Assembly (NCBI RefSeq): GCF_905475345.1
Contig: NC_066586.1
Span: 3,884,501 to 3,948,500, forward strand
DNA from: Vespula vulgaris
Taxonomy: Eukaryota; Arthropoda; Insecta; Hymenoptera; Vespidae
Direction: 5' to 3'
Length of the DNA stretch: 64,000 bases
The notes beneath the pieces are model-generated. The model saw only the letters and a program-made list of their open reading frames with translations. It was not told where the DNA came from and made no database searches. A program made the position numbers and the translations under genes. Shown one piece after another: positions 58,316 through 64,000 of this stretch (position 1 is its first letter; every line of letters begins with the position of its first letter).

Positions 58316-58510
58316 TTAATAAGAAAGATTTCTATTGCTTTGTACGCTAAACTTACAGTATTCATCGATTTGTCATAGATTTTATATAATCCTATTGAAT
58401 GTTAATTTTGATCAATACGAATTAATATAATTTTGCAAAAAAAAGGAATATACTCTTTTTATATGTATCATAAGAATATATTGTTTAATTATGTATCGAT
58501 ATATTATTAT

Positions 58511-58514
<4 letters not shown>

Positions 58515-58559
<45 letters not shown>

Positions 58560-58628
58560 TTATTAATATCCGATATATTAAATATCTCAATAACGAAATT
58601 TCATGATATATATAAATAAATCACACAT

Positions 58629-58661
<33 letters not shown>

Positions 58662-58662
58662 T
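58515..58662. repeat. (TA)n and (CATA)/(CA)n microsatellites
   Basis: TA array at 58515-58554. CATA and CA array at 58624-58662. Confidence 0.9.
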
Positions 58663-58811
58663 ACTCATATATCGAAGCTTTCCAAAGAGCAACAACAAGT
58701 CCACTGGCTCGACGCGTTTAATCTTGACGATGACTCGAGTGGGTCGTGGTTGCTCGCGTGACGCGAGCCTCACGCTCGTTTCGCACCAAGTATAGCGTTG
58801 TCCGTGGACTC

Positions 58812-58860
<49 letters not shown>
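58812..58860. repeat. (GA)n microsatellite
   Basis: Near-pure GA run. Confidence 0.95.
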
Positions 58861-58862
<2 letters not shown>

Positions 58863-59294
58863 AGATGTTTAACGAGTGCAGGTTTTCGGTGGGGGACCTT
58901 GACCGAGTGAGGCCGAGTCTCAATCGGCGTCTTCGTCGTCGTCGTCCTCATCGTCATCGTCATCGTCGTCGGGACGCTTAGCGTCTTGGTGGGCCTTATT
59001 GGAGTAAGACTCGTAACGTTCTCCGTTCGTTCGTAGCTTCGTTCTGTACCGAACACCATCCTCTCTCCCCACCCCTTAACATTCAATCTTTCTCTCTCTC
59101 TCTCTCTCTCTCTTTCGCTCATTCTCGTTCTATCGGGCCCCGGTGGGATAGGACGGAGACCGCAGTGGAAGGAGTAGTAAGCGGCCTACGCAGTTTCAAC
59201 TTCGGTCCCAGCTTTTATTAGTTCTTCGGCGCTCGGCGGAGAACGTGCGTGCCGGAGCGGTACTCTCCCGTGCGCCCATCACCATCCGGGCTGC

Positions 59295-59331
59295 TATAGA
59301 TAAGACACGGTGCGTACAGTTCGCATCATTT
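59295..59331 (+). promoter_or_regulatory. Candidate TATA/initiator core promoter
   Basis: TATAGATAAG starts at 59295. TCATTT, matching the arthropod initiator TCA(G/T)T(T/C), has its A at 59328, so TATA sits at -33. It follows a GC-rich unique block. A donor-like AC-GTGAGT at 59518-59525 would close a non-coding first exon of about 190 bases. This is inference from word matches. Confidence 0.3.
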
Positions 59332-59676
59332 CGATCTACATTCGATCTTTCGTGATCTCATCCACATTTATACATACACGTATACAAATCAAAAGGATCT
59401 ATATATATATATATATATAAATATATATATTTCTTTTTTTTTGTTTTTTGATATCTATACACATATACCTACACATACGTTTGAAGGACGAGCTCGTGCG
59501 TGTAAATAAGCTCGTCAACGTGAGTTTTGTGCAACTTTCGAAGACTAACGAACGAGGGTAATCGATTTAAAAAAAAAAAACAACAACAAAGAAAAAAAAG
59601 AAAGGAAAAATAAATAAATAAATAAAATAAATAAAAACGGAGGAAGCTCAGTGTAAACCGGATCGGAAACGATCTG

Positions 59677-59856
59677 ATGATCGAGGATAATCGTTCCTGT
59701 TACGTCGCACCGGATCCTGACACGGTGCAAGGTGTTCCTCCTCTTCTTCGTCTTCGTCGTCGTCACCGTCGTCGTCGTCGTGCTCGTCCTCCCGCGGGAC
59801 GAGACACTCCGCACGCGGTACGTGCCACCCTCCTCTACCTCCTCGGTAGTAGTTAG
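59677..59856 (+). CDS. Candidate 59-residue open frame, Arg-rich
   Basis: An ATG frame begins MIEDNRSCYVAPDPDTVQGV and runs through an Arg/His-rich run encoded by CGT triplets (about residues 25-37) to a TAG at 59856. A GTACGT donor-like site lies at about 59818, so it could be a first coding exon of about 47 codons. It sits about 350 bp downstream of the TATA/initiator candidate. The (GTC/CGT)n run makes several frames open here, including an acidic one on the minus strand. No family is recognised. Confidence 0.15.
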   Translation: MIEDNRSCYVAPDPDTVQGVPPLLRLRRRHRRRRRARPPAGRDTPHAVRATLLYLLGSS

Positions 59857-60080
59857 TGCTTCGCTCGTATATATATATATACACATACATTTATGTATGT
59901 ATACATACAGATATACATGCATATATGCACACACGATGATACTTGTTAGCAATGACGTCTTCCATGAGTGCGCAAAGTGCATTTTCTCGAGAGTTTGGAA
60001 TTTATTAGTTCCTTTTTTACTTTCCTTCAATTTATTTTTCAAACGTTCATTTATCATTATATTTTTCATCCTTTTTTCTT

Positions 60081-60106
60081 TCTTTTACACACACACACAC
60101 ACACAC

Positions 60107-60140
<34 letters not shown>
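60081..60140. repeat. (CA)n/(TA)n microsatellite
   Basis: CA run followed by TA run. Confidence 0.95.
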
Positions 60141-60626
60141 GAGTGCGCTGGAGATTTCTCTAAGATATCATAGATGAGAGATATTAGAATACCATGTTAC
60201 ATTGAATAGTAAAGGTAAGAAGGAAGGAAAGAGAAAGAAAATTTGATCTTCGTTGCGTGTTTTCTCTCGTGAAAAAAGAAAGAGAGTATGTGTGAGTCTT
60301 TTCTACTCGACGATTGATTAAATCGTCGTCGAACGTCGTTGGACGTTAATCGAAAGGGAAACCTTGCATCGTCTTCTTCGTGCACCGACTACCACCATTA
60401 CCGTTTCTCTTACCTTATTCTCGTGCGAATAGATTATAGAAGCCGCGAAGAACTCCGTACGACGTCGAGTGTGTACGCCTGACTAAGATCAGATCTCCCG
60501 GCGTTCGAGAGAAACCAGAAATACCGCGTACCCGGGATAATATCCCATTAGCTGAAAGATCAATTAACTCGCGTTAACGGACACTTTAATCACCGGTGTT
60601 GCTGATCATAGTTCTAATAGTGTTGG

Positions 60627-60659
60627 CGGTGATGGTGGTGGTGGTGGTGGTGGCGGTGA

Positions 60660-60699
<40 letters not shown>

Positions 60700-60700
60700 C
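60627..60700. repeat. (GGT)n/(AGT)n triplet array
   Basis: GGT triplets followed by about 13 AGT triplets. Confidence 0.95.
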
Positions 60701-61717
60701 ATGGTGGTCACGTTGAACTATCGAGTGATCTAGCCGTTTAATCTGCTTTTCGAGATCGATCATCTCGATCATCATTTTTCCTTCCTTCTCTCCTTCTCTC
60801 TCTCTCCTTCTTTCTCTTCCCCTTTGCTTTTCATTTCTGTATACCTCTTTTTCTTAACATTGTTACATAGCATAGTAGAGACTAGTAATTCCGCGATTAA
60901 CGTTCCGCAGGAAGCGTTAGATTATAGTTTACTAGTCATCTTCATCTTGTAACGTTATTGAAGAATTTCGTTCGAAATTATTCCTTGCGATAGATCGATT
61001 GATAACGAAGAATGTTAATGACTATTCGTTCGTACTTTCGTACTAACTGGGTCTACTATATACATATACATACGTTCAATTACGTAAGCTCTCGCGACGG
61101 ACGTCGATCTATTCTACGAAAGAGGAAAAAATAATAAAGAAAAAAAGAAAAATCGAATTGGCTATAAATCCATTTGTTAGTCATTAATCGCAAACGATCG
61201 TCAGCGTTTATCCATAAAATTATAATCTTTAAGAAACATGCATTCTTAATTTTTCTCTTTTTTCGATAGATTTCTGTAATGATATAACATATATACATGA
61301 CGAAAACGTCGAAGATCAATAAATAGTTATAATTTTAATAGAACTTTATCGAATCTACGAAAAAACCAAAGGCGAATCATCTCTGACGTTGTTTTACAAC
61401 ACGTTGGCACAAACATACAAACGGTAGTAATTGACGCGTTTATGAAGAGATCAAGAATTTTATTTTGTCTCTTATCCATATCCTCCTCCTTCTTCTTACG
61501 TTCTGTTTCCCCTTTTCTTTTCACTCGCTCTTTTGTTTCGCCTGTCCGACTCGCTTTTCAGCCGGATGAAGGTAGCGCCGGTCTCGCGTTGACGTGCGAA
61601 TACCCGCGGCACACCCGTGACCGAATCTCGAACGGTTTTATTACGATTTAACACGCCCTGACTACGTTGCAAGGTGCTACGAGAAATAAAGACGTAAAAG
61701 CGTACGAAGAAAAATAA

Positions 61718-61720
<3 letters not shown>

Positions 61721-61760
<40 letters not shown>
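61721..61760. repeat. (GA)n microsatellite
   Basis: Pure GA run, followed by GAAAG/GGGAG purines. Confidence 0.95.
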
Positions 61761-61763
<3 letters not shown>

Positions 61764-62351
61764 AAAGGGAGAGAAAGAGAGATAAAGACAATGATGCGAG
61801 ATCGTAAATGTAAAACCTTTTATACATCACGAGTTTTTACGAGAAGTCGCAAAATTCTCGCGTGAAAAGAGAAGGAAAAATATTCTCCCATTTTATTATT
61901 CGATTTCGACGCGTTAAAAACAAGGAGAGAGGAAAAAGAGAGAATATAAAAAATCGTGAATGATGAGATTTCGGACGTTGCTAACGAACGTTTCGCGGAA
62001 GTGGTGGAAAAGATAATAAGAATTCTTAAAAGATACAACTTTGGCGATGATCTCTTACCTCGTTCCTCCGTTAATCTTGCAAAATACGAGTCCTCCTTCC
62101 GTACGGCCGGTTTTACGAGAGGACGAAAGAACGAATGAAATTATAAGGAAAAAATATCGGAGTTATGTTAGGACGTTCTTGCGTGTTATTCAATGTTTTT
62201 CTGTATTTGTATACGAAATGTATGTATGTTGAAAGACAGAGAGAGAAAGGCAAAGACGGAGAGATACAAGGAGAAATAGTATGTAAACAAATGATTATTC
62301 ATCGTATTTCTCAGTTTGTTCGGGACAAGCAGAGCGTTCACATCTATCAAA

Positions 62352-62574
62352 ATTTTCTACGTCGTTCGAAAGCAGGTAAAAGTTTTATTTCTCTAATTAT
62401 ATCAATGCGTTTAGATAGATAACAATCGTACATATTTTTTCCTTATATATCTTCATATATTTACATAGTACATATATTTTCTGTTTCGTGCGAAAACAGG
62501 TAAACGTTTTATTTCTTTAATCGTATCAATGCGTTTAGATAGATAACGATTGTACATATTTTTTCTTTGTAATG
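62352..62574 (+). repeat. Degenerate tandem duplication, period 124 bp
   Basis: ATTTTCTACGTCGTTCGAAA at 62352 aligns with ATTTTCTGTTTCGTGCGAAA at 62476. Both continue CAGGTAAA-GTTTTATTTCT, then ATCAATGCGTTTAGATAGAT and GTACATATTTTTTC. About 99 bp of each copy align at roughly 90 percent identity, the best preserved of the local duplications. Confidence 0.9.
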
Positions 62575-63349
62575 CGATTGAAAAATCTTCAAGATACGTT
62601 TTAAAAGATATCATCGCTAATTAAGCGACACCGTAACTACAAGTGAAGCAATAGAGTATGCATACATACATGCGTACGTATATATACATATATACATACA
62701 TACATGCATACAAACACGTGCATCTAAATTTCAGAAACAATTAAATGGGTTAACGGTGTCGACGCGTCTGGTTAAACATTTTCTTCCCTAAATTGTAGAT
62801 GATAATCGTCGTCTCGGTAGACCGATTCTCGTTTCCTTCTCAGCTGGAATCCGGCGAAAGGTCGTTCTTTAAGCTGACAGGACTAGCCAAGCTCGTGTCG
62901 AAAAATACCAACGTCGTTTTGTTGTTTCTCCACGCAGACATTTCTGTAAATTTATTATGGCAACTCGATATTGATCGTAAAACGAAGTACGCGATTCGTG
63001 CGTCAGACTGGTGCCACCTTTCGAAAAACTAACGAGCCAAGAACAAGTCCCATTAATTTCATCTTGCGATTGAAAAAAACGAATGAAAAAGTGTGTGCTG
63101 CGTGTCTGTGTCTGTGTGTCCGAGAAAAAGAGAGAGAGAAACTAGGCGATTTTAAAAACGAGTCGTCGAAAAATCCATAATTTTGCCGTATTTTATTTTG
63201 CCTTCTTTTGTTGTGTTTCATTAAATCCTCATTGCCCTCTCTCTTTTCCTCTAACACGATTCTCCTTCTCCGAAAACATTTACGAGCATAATATTTGTGA
63301 GCGGTCACCTTTGATTTCTATCGTCGTAGTTGCCGTTGTGTGTCGCGAG

Positions 63350-63410
63350 TTTTCTCTCTCTCTCTCTTTCTCTGTCTCTGTATCTCTTTCTCTCTCTTTC
63401 TTTCTTTCTG
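63350..63410. repeat. (CT)n microsatellite
   Basis: CT run with CTGT and CTTT units. Confidence 0.9.
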
Positions 63411-63680
63411 CGCTCACGTACATAGTGTAATAAAGTCGATGGAAAAAGGTGCTAAACATGTGCACGAGAAACGTGACTGTTTATTACATCAGTGTCCTTG
63501 AGGCGAACGTTAGATAATCGCAACGTACATTACGCTGACATATTACTCGATCTCTCTCGCGTTTTTTTCGCACGACTCACGCGTAAAACGCGTACGACGA
63601 AGTATATTTTCCTTGAGTTTCATGAGCACGTACAGAAGAAAGAAAATACGAGGAACATTTCATCCGACAAAATTTTATTT

Positions 63681-63683
<3 letters not shown>

Positions 63684-63723
<40 letters not shown>

Positions 63724-63797
63724 AAACGAGAGAAAAAGAGAGGGAGACAGACAGAGAAAGAGAGAAAGAGAGAAAAAGAAAGAGAGAGAGAGAGAGA
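63684..63797. repeat. (GA)n array
   Basis: GA array with GAAAA and GACA interruptions. Confidence 0.95.
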
Positions 63798-64000
63798 ACA
63801 TTTTAAAAGAATTTCGTTCGTAATCATAACATTTTTTCTCGCGACAAAATTCATTACTGTATAAAATCTTTCAATTACTATAACGATTAACAATACGATG
63901 CACAATTTCGATATACGTTGAAATTCGAGGAGAAAAGAAAATGATGATTGCTCGATTCGAAAAAAAGAGAAAGAGAAAAAACGATAAGCGATTTCCTGGT

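Larger units (their letters stand above)
57698..59290. other. Non-coding stretch
   Basis: CT-rich sequence fills 57823-57878. (TA)n arrays lie at 58260-58312 and 58515-58554, then CATA/CA repeats at 58624-58662. The 58690-59290 part is GC-rich and unique apart from GA, GTC and CT repeats at 58812-58860, 58929-58970 and 59088-59115. No gene is recognised. Confidence 0.5.
59857..62351. other. Non-coding stretch
   Basis: A CA/TA array lies at 60088-60140. The 60290-60630 part is unique and complex, with ATTAGCTGAAAGATCAATTA words typical of enhancer-like DNA. GGT and AGT triplet arrays follow at 60627-60700. The stretch 60800-61420 is AT-rich. The 61540-61640 part is GC-richer. A GA array lies at 61721-61760. 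No gene is recognised. Confidence 0.5.
62575..64000. other. Non-coding stretch to the window end
   Basis: ATAC-type words lie at 62660-62712. The 62740-63060 part is unique and more complex, with a 77-codon ATG frame (62799-63032) of no known family. A CT array lies at 63350-63410 and GA at 63684-63797. No gene can be followed off the right edge. Confidence 0.5.

Overview
This window is eukaryotic nuclear DNA and most probably comes from an insect. The likeliest group is the aculeate Hymenoptera (bee or wasp). The basis is compositional: AT-rich sequence with CpG not depleted, very dense (GA)n/(CT)n, (TA)n, (GATA)n and (GTC)n microsatellites, and only small decayed transposon fragments. No open frame belongs to a protein family I recognise. 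There is no rRNA, convincing tRNA, CRISPR array or bacterial gene organisation. I read the window as intergenic or long-intron DNA. The species and the host gene cannot be named from sequence alone.

Layout. 1-5 kb: microsatellites, a purine tract and a GTACG-rich palindromic cluster. 5-9 kb: long (TA)n and (CT)n arrays. 9.1-9.4 kb: a degenerate tandem duplication. 12-17 kb: pyrimidine-rich open frames, a short inverted-repeat element (15.95-16.29 kb) and a GC-richer block. 17.8-23 kb: the densest purine and pyrimidine arrays, competing hairpins near 19.37 kb and a second duplication near 22 kb. 24.2-27.4 kb: an inverted-repeat element next to a GC-rich, enhancer-like block, then an EcR-type site. 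27.5-36 kb: more local duplications, a (GTC)n tract beside a CpG-rich block, and TATA-type promoter candidates near 31.5 and 35.2 kb. 36.4-36.8 kb: a three-copy degenerate tandem repeat. 39.4 kb: a perfect 34-bp palindrome. 42-46 kb: GC-rich and CAG/CTG-rich sequence and several small protein-like frames. 49.4-53.8 kb: a pogo-like end, another duplication, a long hairpin and a third inverted-repeat element. 56-57.7 kb: a small minus-strand frame and a complete non-autonomous hAT-like element with probable target-site duplication. 58.7-60.7 kb: a GC-rich block with a second TATA/initiator candidate. 62.35-62.57 kb: another local duplication.

The frames listed as CDS are open reading frames that look somewhat protein-like. 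None has a recognised domain and all carry low confidence. In 64 kb, several frames of 80-190 codons are expected by chance, and C/T-rich arrays keep others open. The strongest direct observations are structural: the hAT-like element, three elements sharing AGGGTGT termini, at least six independent degenerate local duplications (most with periods of 115-165 bp), the 34-bp palindrome and several long hairpins. I found no operon or pathway that would count as a new biological system.
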